Shown one piece after another: positions 20,872 through 32,848 of a DNA stretch of 64,000 nucleotides. Numbering within the stretch: the stretch's first letter is position 1; each line of letters begins with the position of its first letter. The position numbers were made by a program, and so were the translations under genes. The stretch spans positions 62,001 through 126,000 of the forward strand of contig NZ_JAKZKS010000002.1 of NCBI RefSeq assembly GCF_022808615.1. Direction: 5' to 3'. Origin of the DNA: Bacillus sp. FJAT-47783. GTDB taxonomy: Bacteria > Bacillota > Bacilli > Bacillales > Aeribacillaceae. The notes under the pieces are model-generated. The model was given only the letters and a program-made list of their open reading frames with translations, made no database searches and had not been told where the DNA came from.

Positions 20872-21071
20872 CGATAATATTTGAAAATGATGTATTTTCT
20901 AAAAGGAGTATGATCTTCTCTTTTCTTCGGTCATTAAAATGTGTGCATGTTCTTAAATTAGGGAATCAATGATGTTATGTAGTCGACTTTCCATTTTTAT
21001 TTACAAAACCATCTTACCCGATTTTGTCCTGTTTCAAACAATGACTTTATTTAGAAAATAATATCGAAACC

Positions 21072-21100
21072 TTGAAATAATGTTGATATTCGATTATAAT
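21072..21100 (+). promoter_or_regulatory. Promoter of tRNA-Arg
   Basis: TTGAAA at 21072 and TATAAT at 21095 with a 17-base spacer, 24 bases before the mature tRNA. Confidence 0.8.
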
Positions 21101-21124
21101 GTAAAAGCAACATTTGAAATATAT

Positions 21125-21200
21125 GCGCTCGTAGCTCAGTTGGATAGAGCGGTGGTTTCCGGTACCACGTCTGTCGGGGGTTCGAATCCCTCCGAGCGCG
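21125..21200 (+). tRNA. tRNA-Arg (anticodon CCG)
   Basis: A 76-base cloverleaf: acceptor GCGCTCG / CGAGCGC with discriminator G, D-arm GCTC..GAGC, anticodon stem GTGGT / ACCAC with loop TTCCGGT (anticodon CCG, reads CGG), T-arm with TTCGAAT loop. CCA is not encoded. Its 3' 46 bases plus one more base are repeated at 23118-23164, marking it as the attachment site of the adjacent element. The gene is intact because the element brought a matching 3' half. Its natural terminator is now at 23166, on the far side of the element. Confidence 0.97.
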
Positions 21201-21201
21201 T
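21155..21201. repeat. attL-type direct repeat (within tRNA-Arg)
   Basis: Begins GTTTCCGGTACC in the anticodon stem-loop and ends one base after the discriminator. Identical over 47 bases to 23118-23164. Confidence 0.9.
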
Positions 21202-21295
21202 CCATTATAAAAATAGCGTCATTTCAACGTTTGTAAGCCGTTTGTCTTTTCGTTTGCTAATTCGAAAGCACATGGTTTTGGCGTTGAAAAACGTA

Positions 21296-21337
21296 TAAAC
21301 CACGGCGTATTAACCACGTGAAAATATGTAAACCACG
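21296..21337. repeat. Three copies of TWAACCACG near attL
   Basis: TAAACCACG (21296), TTAACCACG (21310) and TAAACCACG (21329), all direct. Short direct repeats beside an attachment site are typical of integrase arm-type sites; this is inference. Confidence 0.4.
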
Positions 21338-21387
21338 AAACACCTTTTTCGTGTTCTTAACTATAAAACGTTGAGAATTCGAAAGGG

Positions 21388-21612
21388 GTGTTTTTTGTTT
21401 TGTCCGAAAATAGTCGCAAAGGAAAACCGATTGTAAAACGTCGCACAAAGGTAAAGGTTGACGAAGTGAAATCGTTCGGTTATTCGATAGACCAAGTGTT
21501 TGAATATTTCATTTCGTTGAAGAAAACGGAAGGCGTTCGGGAAGTGAAAAAAAGATTGTTTCAAGCTAATGTCATATTTCCGTGAATGGTTGTCCGAAAG
21601 TTTGCGAATGAG
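21388..21612 (+). pseudogene. Integrase-like N-terminal fragment, frameshifted
   Basis: The first frame (21388-21585) reads SIDQVFEYFISLKKTEGVRE and then loses the family pattern; a neighbouring frame continues with FKLMSYFREWLSES from about 21560. Joined, the two resemble the N-terminal SAM-like core-binding domain of phage tyrosine recombinases (helix, KxxEGVRExT, then YFxxWL). The catalytic domain is absent: the sequence runs directly into a different gene, so a deletion has removed it. The location next to the tRNA-borne repeat is where such an integrase is expected. Assignment is by pattern only. Confidence 0.45.
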
Positions 21613-21947
21613 TTTGCGCCCAAAGATGAGAAGAAAACTTATGAAGAAATCGCGGAGGAAGTCGGTATTGCTATTCGGGCGCTTTATAATTGGTGTCAAA
21701 GCCCCGATTTTACCCGGTATAGGAGCGTTATTAGCGATAATAAACCCGATAACTATCGTGCATTAGCTGGCGCGTAGTTGATTAAATTAATCAAGGGAAC
21801 TTCAAACAACGGTATGCTAGCGATCAAGGCACTTGAACTCTTCTATAAGCTATCGGGTAAGCTTGTTGATCCGTTGTGAACGAAATGACCGAAAGCCACG
21901 AGAAAGTCGAAAGGGAACTCGACAAATTAAACGATATGTTAAACTGA
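21586..21947 (+). pseudogene. Phage helix-turn-helix protein (phBC6A51-like), broken
   Basis: The frame from 21586 gives KTYEEIAEEVGIAIRALYNW, a helix-turn-helix like that of the phBC6A51 small-terminase/HTH family, then meets an in-frame TAG at 21775. The same frame continues after it with LIKLIKGTSNNGMLAIKALE to a TGA near 21880, and a shifted frame then adds VNEMTESHEKVERELDKLND ending at 21947. The total, about 120 residues, has the layout of one gene broken by a stop and a frameshift. Confidence 0.55.
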
Positions 21948-22050
21948 CGTAAAGTAACCGCCTAGGCCTAGCGCTCGGGCGGATTTCTTGTTTGATGTAT
22001 GAAATGTTACAATGTGGAAATCATAGGATTTAAAAAGGCGATAGAAAATA

Positions 22051-22079
22051 TTGTATATTATTTGTACATTCTTTATACT
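22051..22079 (+). promoter_or_regulatory. Promoter of the two-gene module
   Basis: TTGTAT at 22051 and TATACT at 22074, 17 bases apart, 50 bases before the GTG of the first gene. Confidence 0.65.
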
Positions 22080-22128
22080 TTATAGTAAGGGGTGTACTAA
22101 TTGTCGTCTCTTTACGGAGGTGATATTA

Positions 22129-22332
22129 GTGCGTAGACGGAAGGGGGAGAAGGAAGTGGCTACTGTAACTTCACAAGATAGGTTTGTAATAAACGAATCG
22201 AGTGCTCAAAAGATTTTATCCACTCCACGTACAGTAATAAAAGAATCAAATGTTTTTAATGATATTAAAATGAATAATAAAGAAAGAATCGCTCATGCAG
22301 CGAATGTACTTAAGTCTAGAAAATGCAAGTAA
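22129..22332 (+). CDS. 67-aa protein of unknown function, partner of GNAT gene
   Basis: Small basic protein starting VRRRKGEKEVATVTSQ and ending NVLKSRKCK. GTG at 22129 is chosen for a near-perfect ribosome site (ACGGAGGTGAT) just upstream; a second GTG at 22156 is possible. I recognise no domain. It overlaps the following GNAT gene by 10 bases, so the two are co-translated. Small gene plus overlapping GNAT gene is the order of type II GNAT toxin-antitoxin pairs, where the first gene is the antitoxin; whether that applies here is inference, since no ribbon-helix-helix motif is evident. Confidence 0.65.
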   Translation: MRRRKGEKEVATVTSQDRFVINESSAQKILSTPRTVIKESNVFNDIKMNNKERIAHAANVLKSRKCK

Positions 22333-22862
22333 TTAGTTTATCTAGCTTAATTGAAGCAGCAAGTAATGAGGAAGAGGTAGCTGAATACCTCTCCTCTTCT
22401 TTTTCTTGCTCAGTTAATCCTGACGTGGAGAAGTTTTTACATAAAAAGGAAATGCTAAATGAAAAAAGGTCGTTTACAAGAACTAGCCTTGTAATTGATG
22501 AATTCCAAAATAATGATATCATTGGCTACTTCACTTTAATGATTAAACCATTTGAATTTATTGACGGTGTATCGGGAAGTACCAAACAAAAGTTAACTAA
22601 CGATAAGCATGCAACAATTTTCAATACTATTTTAATTGCACAACTAGGAAGATCAGAAGATTACAAAGGTAAAGTTTTTGGATACGAGATATTACAGCTA
22701 GCGTTAGAAAACTGTAAATTAATCTATAATTTATCGGGGTTACGTGTAGTTTGTGTTGAGTATGATGATAAACCTATATTAAACGATTTTTATTTAAAAA
22801 ATGAATTTAAGATTTTACAACGAAATGAATCGGGAAAACTACTAGCGTATTTAAGATTGTAA
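22323..22862 (+). CDS. GNAT-fold protein
   Basis: A 179-residue protein whose C-terminal two thirds follow the GNAT pattern: a beta strand DIIGYFTLMIKP, the strand before the acetyl-CoA site FNTILIAQLGR, a pyrophosphate-loop-like turn SEDYKGKVFGYEIL (weaker than the classical Q/RxxGxG/A), a following helix LALENCKL, then LRVVCVEYDD and FYLKNEFKIL as the last strands. It is the only intact larger gene in the tRNA-Arg element and has its own promoter. The target is unknown: it could be a toxin, an RNA/protein modifier or an antiphage component. Confidence 0.7.
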   Translation: MQVISLSSLIEAASNEEEVAEYLSSSFSCSVNPDVEKFLHKKEMLNEKRSFTRTSLVIDEFQNNDIIGYFTLMIKPFEFIDGVSGSTKQKLTNDKHATIFNTILIAQLGRSEDYKGKVFGYEILQLALENCKLIYNLSGLRVVCVEYDDKPILNDFYLKNEFKILQRNESGKLLAYLRL

Positions 22863-23117
22863 ATATATATATTTTAGTAACTTAAGGAGCATCTTTTTTT
22901 ATTGCGTGTTGCTGACTGTGATTATCGCGCAATTAGATTCGCTCTTATGTATAATAGGTCTACTCGTAGTAAAATTTCGGGGGGACTTCGCCGTCAGAAT
23001 GTTTATAATTCGAAATAGGAACAGACAGACAACGAGAAGGTTCTCGTCAATACAAACGTGTTTCTAACTATTACCGCGAGAGGTTTCGCGGATTATAACG
23101 ATATAATATTCGTACTA
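22863..23117. other. Gene-free right end of the element
   Basis: About 255 bases between the GNAT stop and the right repeat. Short open stretches exist (for example LRVADCDYRAIRFALMYNRS from about 22902) without good starts. I recognise no gene; it is probably decayed element sequence. Confidence 0.5.
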
Positions 23118-23164
23118 GTTTCCGGTACCACGTCTGTCGGGGGTTCGAATCCCTCCGAGCGCGT
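23118..23164. repeat. attR-type direct repeat (tRNA-Arg 3' half)
   Basis: Identical to 21155-21201. It lacks the acceptor 5' strand and D-arm, so it is not a tRNA gene. Confidence 0.9.
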
Positions 23165-23165
23165 T

Positions 23166-23202
23166 AAAAGAGATCTCTTTAAAAAAGAGGTCTCTTTTCT
23201 TT
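23166..23202 (+). terminator. Original tRNA-Arg terminator, displaced by the element
   Basis: AAAAGAGATCTCTTT pairs with AAGAGGTCTCTTTTC and is followed by TTTTC. It begins two bases after the right repeat, where the tRNA terminator would have been before integration. The next 336 bases (23203-23538) show no gene or motif I can support. Confidence 0.75.
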
Positions 23203-23538
23203 TCATCATTGTTCATTTTAGACTAGACATGAACATAGTTTTTTTACTTGAACTTCATCGTTAGCTCCTTTTTTACTATAAAATGAATTTTTTATCATAT
23301 AATGTGCAATGAAAATTGCGAAATACGGTATAATTAAAAAGAAATTTCATAATATTCAAATAAATAAGTAGAAATGTGTTCATTTTTGTAAATGAGGTGG
23401 CTTTTGGAAAAAGGGTTTGAACAACGAGAATCATTGTGTTTTTTAGAGGTGAAAAGTGCGAGGTGAGATGTGAAGCAATTGGCGAGTCTTGATTGTCTCG
23501 TGTAATCTTTATTTACATAGAAGCTTATGATGATAAAA

Positions 23539-23570
23539 AACCCTAACAACGGTGTGCTAGGGTTTCAACT
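23539..23570 (-). terminator. yvfG terminator
   Basis: On the minus strand AAACCCTAGCAC pairs through AAACCCTA / TAGGGTTT around a GC-containing loop, followed by TTTTTT. Confidence 0.85.
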
Positions 23571-23571
23571 A

Positions 23572-23787
23572 TTAAGCTTCTGCTTTTACATTGTTATAAG
23601 CCGTATCGAGGTTTTGAATGCGCTTTAATACTTCTGCATTTTTCGTTAGTTGGTCGTGGACTAACGTAGAAACGACAGAACGGTAATAACTATTCATCGC
23701 ATCGATTTTTGAAGAAGTTGCTGCATTCATTTTAATATGTTGGCGAATACTTTCTTCAAAGTATTGTACTGAGAATAACTGTGTCAC
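23572..23787 (-). CDS. yvfG: Small conserved protein YvfG
   Basis: A 71-residue protein (MTQLFSVQYFEESIRQHIKM at the N terminus, YYRSVVSTLVHDQLTKNAEV in the middle, AYNNVKAEA at the end) that closely resembles B. subtilis YvfG, a small helical protein of unknown function found beside sigL. GTG at 23787 follows GGAAGGAGGGTG by a suitable distance; the longer frame to 23805 overlaps the ribosome site. Divergent from rpoN. Confidence 0.85.
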   Translation of the reverse strand: MTQLFSVQYFEESIRQHIKMNAATSSKIDAMNSYYRSVVSTLVHDQLTKNAEVLKRIQNLDTAYNNVKAEA

Positions 23788-23867
23788 TTGGCACCCTCCT
23801 TCCAATTTCTCTCATTCAAACTTTTTGTTTCTTGTTGTACAATGTAAATGTATAGGGGGAAGGTATT

Positions 23868-25184
23868 ATGAATATGAAATTTGGTTTATTTCAAGAGCAA
23901 TCATTAAAGCTCACGATGACGAAAGAGCTTCAACAAGCTATTACTCTTTTGCAATTTTCAACCGTAGATTTAGTTTCATATCTTCAAGAGGTAACGTTAG
24001 AGAATCCCCTAATTGATTTTATTGATAAATCGAATACGAATGAATTTTACCATAAAAAAGGTACAAAACATACGGATCAAAAAGATAATTGGATTGAAAA
24101 TGTTTCTCGGAAAGGCTCTAGCCTAAATGAGTTTTTGCGTGCACAACTATACGATTTTTGTTTTTTGCCACGTGAGCGAAATGCAATGGAAATATTAATT
24201 GATGCAGTCGATTCGAACGGATATATGACGGAAGACTTATCAGATCTGTCAAGAAAATTCCATGTTCCCGTTGACTTGTTGGAAAAGCAGTTATCTATAT
24301 TACAAACACTAGAGCCTGTTGGGGTAGGCGCTCGAAATTTACAAGATTGTTTATTGCTTCAAATACAACGTATCGATCATAAGCCTGAACATGCTGAATG
24401 GATTGTTCGTGATTATTTTCAACCATTTGCGCAAAAAGCGTGGAAAGAAGTATCTAAACAAACAGGGCTTTCGCTTTCAGACATACAAATAATTCATGAC
24501 TTTATCCAAACGTTAAATCCAAGACCTGGACTTCAATATGAAGATACAGCACCAACCTATATTGTCCCAGATTTAATTGTGGAAGAACATAATGGTCAGT
24601 GGAATGTGTATTATAATGATGATTTACTTCCACAAATACGCATGAATGCAAGTTACGAGCCACTTATGAAAACGGGAACAGACCATGAAATTAAAAGTTA
24701 TGTAACGAACAAAATGCAGCAATGTCGCTGGTTAGTGAAATCTCTCGAACAAAGAAAAGATACACTACTGAAAGTGATGCATGAAATTATTCGTCATCAA
24801 ACGGATTTCTTCTATTTAAAGAATCAACTTTTGAAACCGTTAACACTAAAGGATATTGCAGATTCGTTAAACATTCATGAATCAACGGTTAGTCGTGCTG
24901 TGAAAGATAAATATGTCCAAACACCGTTTGGGCTATTAGAACTAAAATATTTTTTTACAAACCGTGTCGCGTCTTCACAGTCCGATGATACGTCTAGTGC
25001 GAATGTGAAAAATATTATTCAAAAGCTTATTGAAAATGAAAACAAAAAGCGTCCACTATCAGACCAAAAAATTGCGAACTTATTAAAAGAGAATTATAAT
25101 ATGACCGTTTCAAGAAGAACGGTTGCAAAATACCGAGATCAACTAAATATCCCATCTTCTAGTTTACGAAAACGATTTGAATGA
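23868..25184 (+). CDS. rpoN: RNA polymerase sigma-54 factor (SigL)
   Basis: Alternative sigma factor for -24/-12 promoters that need an AAA+ activator. Region I is the Gln-rich N terminus (LKLTMTKELQQAITLLQFS), a core-binding central domain follows (VGVGARNLQDCLLLQIQ), and the C terminus holds the helix-turn-helix (LNIHESTVSRAVKDKY) and the RpoN box (SRRTVAKYRDQLNIPSS). It has 438 residues. ATG at 23868 and an ATG 6 bases on are both possible. It is divergent from yvfG as in B. subtilis. I see no -24/-12 promoter in this window. Confidence 0.96.
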   Translation: MNMKFGLFQEQSLKLTMTKELQQAITLLQFSTVDLVSYLQEVTLENPLIDFIDKSNTNEFYHKKGTKHTDQKDNWIENVSRKGSSLNEFLRAQLYDFCFLPRERNAMEILIDAVDSNGYMTEDLSDLSRKFHVPVDLLEKQLSILQTLEPVGVGARNLQDCLLLQIQRIDHKPEHAEWIVRDYFQPFAQKAWKEVSKQTGLSLSDIQIIHDFIQTLNPRPGLQYEDTAPTYIVPDLIVEEHNGQWNVYYNDDLLPQIRMNASYEPLMKTGTDHEIKSYVTNKMQQCRWLVKSLEQRKDTLLKVMHEIIRHQTDFFYLKNQLLKPLTLKDIADSLNIHESTVSRAVKDKYVQTPFGLLELKYFFTNRVASSQSDDTSSANVKNIIQKLIENENKKRPLSDQKIANLLKENYNMTVSRRTVAKYRDQLNIPSSSLRKRFE

Positions 25185-25198
25185 AAAGAGGTACTATC

Positions 25199-25450
25199 AT
25201 GATGAACATAAAGCTATATACAAAAGAAGGGTGTACGCTTTGTGATGAGGCAATGGAAGTTTTAACAGAACTGCAAGAATCATTTGCGTTGCACATTGAA
25301 GAAATTGATATTTATAAAGACGATTCCTTGCTTGAAAAATACCAATTGATGATTCCTGTTATTGAAATGGACCGAAAAATACTGCAATACGGGAAGATTG
25401 ATAAAATTTTTTTAAGAAAGCGGTTGCTTGAACAAACAAATGTTGATTAA
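25199..25450 (+). CDS. Glutaredoxin-like (thioredoxin-fold) protein
   Basis: An 83-residue thioredoxin-fold protein with a CxxC redox pair at EGCTLCDEA (residues 10-13) and a cis-Pro motif in LMIPVIEMD. It belongs to the short glutaredoxin family (DUF836-like) that precedes gap regulators in many Bacillaceae. ATG at 25199 follows AGAGG by 7 bases; an upstream ATG at 25181 overlaps the rpoN stop. It is co-transcribed with rpoN and ends at the hairpin that overlaps the cggR promoter. Confidence 0.85.
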   Translation: MMNIKLYTKEGCTLCDEAMEVLTELQESFALHIEEIDIYKDDSLLEKYQLMIPVIEMDRKILQYGKIDKIFLRKRLLEQTNVD

Positions 25451-25471
25451 CTTTTTGCCCCCTGTTACAAT
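25443..25471 (+). promoter_or_regulatory. cggR-glycolytic operon promoter
   Basis: TTGATT (25443) and TACAAT (25466) with a 17-base spacer. The -35 hexamer overlaps the stop codon region of the glutaredoxin gene and the -10 lies inside the next hairpin. Confidence 0.65.
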
Positions 25472-25499
25472 ATAAATGTAGCAGGGGTGTTTTTTTTAT
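25457..25499 (+). terminator. Terminator of rpoN-grx transcript
   Basis: CCCCTG.TACA pairs with TGTA.CAGGGG and is followed by GTGTTTTTTTT. It contains the -10 element of the cggR promoter. Confidence 0.75.
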
Positions 25500-25506
25500 G
25501 ATCGAC

Positions 25507-25542
25507 CGGGACATAATATGTCATATAGGGACACAAAGAGTC
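25507..25542 (+). promoter_or_regulatory. CggR operator
   Basis: CGGGAC-N6-TGTC-N4-AGGGAC-N6-AGTC, which reproduces the spacing of the B. subtilis CggR operator (two half-sites CGGGACN6TGTC). Located between promoter and cggR, so bound CggR would block elongation until fructose-1,6-bisphosphate lowers its affinity. Confidence 0.85.
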
Positions 25543-25583
25543 CCGAAACTGTTCAAAGTGAAACTTGAAAGGGTTTATAGCAA

Positions 25584-26603
25584 ATGAAATCATTAATTGA
25601 AGTACAAAAGAAATTATTACCCGATCTTCTCCAAGTTATGCAAAAAAGATTTTATATTTTACAGCATATACGTGTCATGCAGCCGATTGGAAGAAGAAGC
25701 TTATCTCATAACCTCGGCATGAGTGAACGCGTGTTACGCGGAGAAGTTCAATTTTTAAAAGAACAGAATTTAATTCACATTCACCCCTCAGGTATGACGT
25801 TAACCGAGCAAGGTTCTGAACTTCTATCCGTTTTAGAGGAAATGATTAAAGAAGTATCAGGGCTAACCTTATTGGAAAACAAATTAAAGGAAAGACTACA
25901 ATTGAGAGAAGTCATTGTCGTTTCTGGAGATTGTGACACATCCCCTTGGGTTCAAAAAGAGTTAGGACGTGCATGTGTGACAACTATCAATAACCACCTT
26001 AAGGGAAATGAAACGATTGCGGTAGCAGGCGGTACAACACTAGCGGCTGTCGCCGATATGATGACTCCGAATAATAAACATGAACATACACTTTTTGTTC
26101 CTGCAAGAGGTGGGCTCGGGGAAAACGTTGAAAATCAAGCAAATACGATTTGCGCCAAAATGGCCAAGCGAGCTCATAGTAACTATCGACTTTTGCACAT
26201 TCCAGACCAGCTTAGTAAGGAAGCTTATCAATCCATTGTTGAAGAACCTGCAATTCGAGACTTACTGAATGTCATTCGTTCTTCTCACATTGTTCTTCAC
26301 GGAATTGGTGAGGCGAAAACGATGGCTGAACGGCGCAAAACATCTCCTTTAGATTTTGAAAAAATCGAAAAAGGGAATGCTGTTGGCGAAGCGTTTGGCT
26401 ATTACTTTAACCAAGAAGGTGAAGTCGTTCATAAAGTTCAAACAGCTGGTATTCAATTAGAGGATTTGAAGCATATTCCATGTGTCATTGCAGTAGCAGG
26501 TGGCACATCGAAAGCAAAAGCGATTAAAGCGTATATGAAGCAAGGGATTGACCACATCTTAATTACAGATGAAGGCGCAGCAAAAGAGTTAATAAGGGAA
26601 TGA
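25584..26603 (+). CDS. cggR: Central glycolytic genes regulator
   Basis: SorC-family repressor of the gap operon. The N-terminal winged helix (IGRRSLSHNLGMSERVLRGEVQ region, residues about 35-60) binds the operator just upstream; the C-terminal sugar-binding domain (from about 110, VAVAGGTTLAAVAD and VIAVAGGTSKAKAI) binds fructose-1,6-bisphosphate. It has 339 residues. It is autoregulated and first in the cggR-gapA-pgk-tpiA-gpmI-eno order. Confidence 0.95.
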   Translation: MKSLIEVQKKLLPDLLQVMQKRFYILQHIRVMQPIGRRSLSHNLGMSERVLRGEVQFLKEQNLIHIHPSGMTLTEQGSELLSVLEEMIKEVSGLTLLENKLKERLQLREVIVVSGDCDTSPWVQKELGRACVTTINNHLKGNETIAVAGGTTLAAVADMMTPNNKHEHTLFVPARGGLGENVENQANTICAKMAKRAHSNYRLLHIPDQLSKEAYQSIVEEPAIRDLLNVIRSSHIVLHGIGEAKTMAERRKTSPLDFEKIEKGNAVGEAFGYYFNQEGEVVHKVQTAGIQLEDLKHIPCVIAVAGGTSKAKAIKAYMKQGIDHILITDEGAAKELIRE

Positions 26604-26682
26604 TCATTCATCCCTTTTTATAGGAAAAAAGTTTTCTCAAACGTTGTTGCAAAAAAAACAATGAGTATTCTTTGAGAAAACT
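26593..26682 (+). promoter_or_regulatory. Stem-loops between cggR and gapA (mRNA processing/stability)
   Basis: Two hairpins: AAGGGA / TCCCTT with inner palindrome GAATGATCATTC at the cggR end followed by TTTTT, and a long stem AGTTTTCTCAAA (26630) with TTTGAGAAAACT (26671). In B. subtilis the cggR-gapA message is cut here by RNase Y and the gapA part is protected by a 5' stem-loop; the same layout suggests the same differential expression. Confidence 0.65.
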
Positions 26683-26719
26683 AAAAAAAATTCCATCTAT
26701 TTCAAGGAGGATTTTAACA

Positions 26720-27727
26720 ATGGCAGTTAAAATTGGTATTAATGGTTTTGGCCGTATTGGTCGAGTAGTTTTTCGTGCAGCTTTAAACAATCCTGAGGTG
26801 GAGGTTGTAGCAGTAAACGACTTAACAGACGCAAACATGCTAGCACACCTTTTAAAATATGATTCCGTTCATGGTACTCTTGACGCAGAAGTTTCTGTTA
26901 ATGGAAACAACTTAGTTGTAAATGGAAAAGAAATTAAAGTTCTTTCTGAGCGTGACCCAGCAGCGCTTGGTTGGGGAGATCTTGGTGTTGACATCGCTGT
27001 GGAATCTACAGGTCGTTTCACAAACCGTGCAGATGCAGCGAAACACCTTGAAGCAGGTGCGAAAAAAGTTATTATCTCTGCTCCAGCGAAAGAAGAAGAT
27101 ATTACTGTGGTAATGGGCGTTAACCATGAGCAATATGATGCAGCGAACCATCATGTTGTTTCAAACGCTTCTTGTACAACAAACTGTTTAGCACCGTTTG
27201 CAAAAGTACTTAACGATAAATTCGGAATTAACCGCGGTATGATGACAACGGTTCATGCGTACACAAATGACCAACAAATTTTAGACTTACCGCATAAAGA
27301 CTATCGTCGTGCTCGTGCAGCTGCTGAGTCAATCATTCCGACAACAACTGGGGCTGCTAAAGCGGTTGCGTTAGTATTACCTGATTTAAAAGGTAAGTTA
27401 AACGGTATGGCAATGCGCGTGCCTACGTCTAACGTTTCCATCGTGGACCTTGTGGTTGAATTAGATAAAGAAGTAACAGTTGAAGAAGTAAATGCAGCAC
27501 TTAAAGAAGCGGCTGAAGGCGACTTAAAAGGTATTTTAGGATACAGCGAAGAGCCGCTCGTATCTAAAGACTACAACGGCAACACACACTCTTCTACAGT
27601 AGATGGTTTATCTACAATGGTTATGGAAGGAAACATGGTGAAAGTTGTTTCTTGGTATGACAACGAAACAGGTTACTCTCATCGTGTAGTAGATTTAGCT
27701 GCGTACATTGCAAAACAAGGTCTTTAA
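26720..27727 (+). CDS. gapA: Glyceraldehyde-3-phosphate dehydrogenase, glycolytic type
   Basis: NAD-dependent enzyme forming 1,3-bisphosphoglycerate. NAD-binding [10 protein letters not shown] at residues 7-16, catalytic Cys in [13 protein letters not shown] (about 152) and His in the DNHAY-type region [10 protein letters not shown]. It has 335 residues. ATG at 26720 follows AAGGAGG by 9 bases. Coupling to CggR identifies it as the glycolytic GapA and not the gluconeogenic GapB. Codon use is strongly biased to AAA, GAA and CGT, as in highly expressed genes. Confidence 0.97.
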   Translation: MAVKIGINGFGRIGRVVFRAALNNPEVEVVAVNDLTDANMLAHLLKYDSVHGTLDAEVSVNGNNLVVNGKEIKVLSERDPAALGWGDLGVDIAVESTGRFTNRADAAKHLEAGAKKVIISAPAKEEDITVVMGVNHEQYDAANHHVVSNASCTTNCLAPFAKVLNDKFGINRGMMTTVHAYTNDQQILDLPHKDYRRARAAAESIIPTTTGAAKAVALVLPDLKGKLNGMAMRVPTSNVSIVDLVVELDKEVTVEEVNAALKEAAEGDLKGILGYSEEPLVSKDYNGNTHSSTVDGLSTMVMEGNMVKVVSWYDNETGYSHRVVDLAAYIAKQGL

Positions 27728-27842
27728 TCATTAGACGATAAAGTTTTCGTTCAACGTGTGACGAACTTTGTCTGTACCAGTTAGACTTTGAACATTACAC
27801 TTGTTACGACTCCGTTGAAAAAGCTATAATGAATACCGGATA

Positions 27843-27894
27843 GGGGAATGGGGATTTTAATCAACGCCCCCTTCCCCATTTTCTTTATGGAAAC
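27843..27894 (+). terminator. Terminator after gapA
   Basis: GGGGAATGGGG pairs with CCCCCTTCCCC (one bulge) and is followed by ATTTTCTTT. It may limit readthrough from gapA into pgk, allowing higher gapA mRNA levels. Confidence 0.7.
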
Positions 27895-27944
27895 ATTGAA
27901 TCGATGTTTCGAAATAAGCCAATCTCAAAGGAGGACCTTTGAAC

Positions 27945-29129
27945 ATGAACAAAAAAACGGTTCAAGATGTGGATGTGAAAGGAAAGGTTGTTTTTTGCCG
28001 TGTAGACTTTAACGTACCGATGAAGGATGGCGAAATAACAGACGACACTCGCATTCGCGCAGCGCTACCAACGATTGAGTATTTAGTTGAGCAAGGAGCT
28101 AAAGTACTGCTTGCTAGTCATCTTGGAAGACCGAAGGGACAAGTAGTGGAAGAACTTCGTCTGACACCGGTAGCTAAACGCTTAGAAGAGCTATTAAATA
28201 AACCGGTAAAAAAAGTTGATGAAGCTTACGGAGACTCTGTTAAAACTGAAGTTTCCAACATGAGTGAAGGAGACGTCCTCGTTTTAGAAAACGTGCGCTT
28301 CTATCCTGGAGAAGAAAAAAATGATGCAGATTTATCAAAAGCATTTGCTGAATTAGCTGATGTGTATGTAAATGATGCATTTGGAGCGGCACACCGTGCA
28401 CATGCCTCAACAGCAGGTATTGCAGAGTACATCCCAGCTGTTGCAGGATTTTTAATGGAAAAAGAATTAAATGTACTAGGTAAAGCACTTGTTAGTCCAG
28501 ATCGTCCGTTTACAGCGATTATCGGTGGTGCAAAAGTAAAAGATAAAATTGGTGTTATCGAGAATTTACTTGATCGTGTCGACAACTTAATTATCGGCGG
28601 CGGTTTAGCTTACACATTCGTGAAAGCTCTTGGTCACGAAATTGGAAAGTCTTTATTAGAAGAGGATAAGATCGAATTAGCGAAAACATTTATCGATCGT
28701 GCGAAAGAAAAAGGTGTGAATTTCTACATGCCTGTCGATGCTGTTGTAGCTGACGATTTCTCAAACGATGCTAATACAAAGGTTGTATCCATTGACAGTA
28801 TTCCAGCAGAATGGCAAGCGTTGGATATCGGACCTAAAACAAGTGAAACATATAAAGATGTTATCCATAACTCAAAGCTTGTCGTATGGAACGGCCCGAT
28901 GGGTGTATTTGAGCTTGAGGCATTTGCTGGCGGTACGAAAGCTGTTGCAGAAAGTTTAGCAACTGCAGAGAATACATACACAGTTATCGGTGGCGGTGAC
29001 TCTGCGGCAGCTGTAGAGAAGTTTGGGCTTGCTGACAAGATGGATCATATCTCGACTGGTGGTGGAGCTTCCTTAGAATTTATGGAAGGTAAAGCACTAC
29101 CGGGAGTAGAAGCATTACTAGATAAATAA
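27945..29129 (+). CDS. pgk: Phosphoglycerate kinase
   Basis: Makes ATP and 3-phosphoglycerate. Substrate motif [11 protein letters not shown] near residue 18, SHLGRPKG, the hinge [12 protein letters not shown] and the nucleotide motif [14 protein letters not shown] near the C terminus. It has 394 residues from ATG at 27945 (AAAGGAGG 10 bases upstream); TTG at 27939 is too close to the ribosome site. Confidence 0.97.
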   Translation: MNKKTVQDVDVKGKVVFCRVDFNVPMKDGEITDDTRIRAALPTIEYLVEQGAKVLLASHLGRPKGQVVEELRLTPVAKRLEELLNKPVKKVDEAYGDSVKTEVSNMSEGDVLVLENVRFYPGEEKNDADLSKAFAELADVYVNDAFGAAHRAHASTAGIAEYIPAVAGFLMEKELNVLGKALVSPDRPFTAIIGGAKVKDKIGVIENLLDRVDNLIIGGGLAYTFVKALGHEIGKSLLEEDKIELAKTFIDRAKEKGVNFYMPVDAVVADDFSNDANTKVVSIDSIPAEWQALDIGPKTSETYKDVIHNSKLVVWNGPMGVFELEAFAGGTKAVAESLATAENTYTVIGGGDSAAAVEKFGLADKMDHISTGGGASLEFMEGKALPGVEALLDK

Positions 29130-29177
29130 AACCTTACCATTACCCTATTTTGAAAACATCGATGACACAGCCTTTAA

Positions 29178-31485
<2,308 letters not shown>

Positions 31486-31521
31486 GTGTTGCCTCTTTCG
31501 ATGATTTAAAAAAATTAATGA

Positions 31522-32832
<1,311 letters not shown>

Positions 32833-32848
32833 GGTTGTAAACTAAGCC

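Larger units (their letters stand above)
21155..23164. mobile_element. Decayed integrative element at tRNA-Arg
   Basis: The region is bounded by 47-bp perfect direct repeats (21155-21201 inside the tRNA and 23118-23164), the arrangement left by a tyrosine recombinase that targets a tRNA anticodon/T-arm region. Inside are a frameshifted integrase-like N terminus, a broken phage HTH gene and one intact two-gene module. No full integrase, replication or structural gene remains. At about 2 kb it is either a heavily deleted prophage or a minimal satellite. Confidence 0.85.

Noticed and set aside
23118-23164. Second tRNA-Arg gene
   Set aside because: Only the anticodon-to-acceptor 3' half is present; the 5' acceptor strand and D-arm are missing, so it is an attachment-site copy.
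26912-27154. Protein genes antisense to gapA and other glycolytic genes
   Set aside because: Long open frames opposite strongly codon-biased genes are expected by chance; they lack ribosome sites and family patterns.
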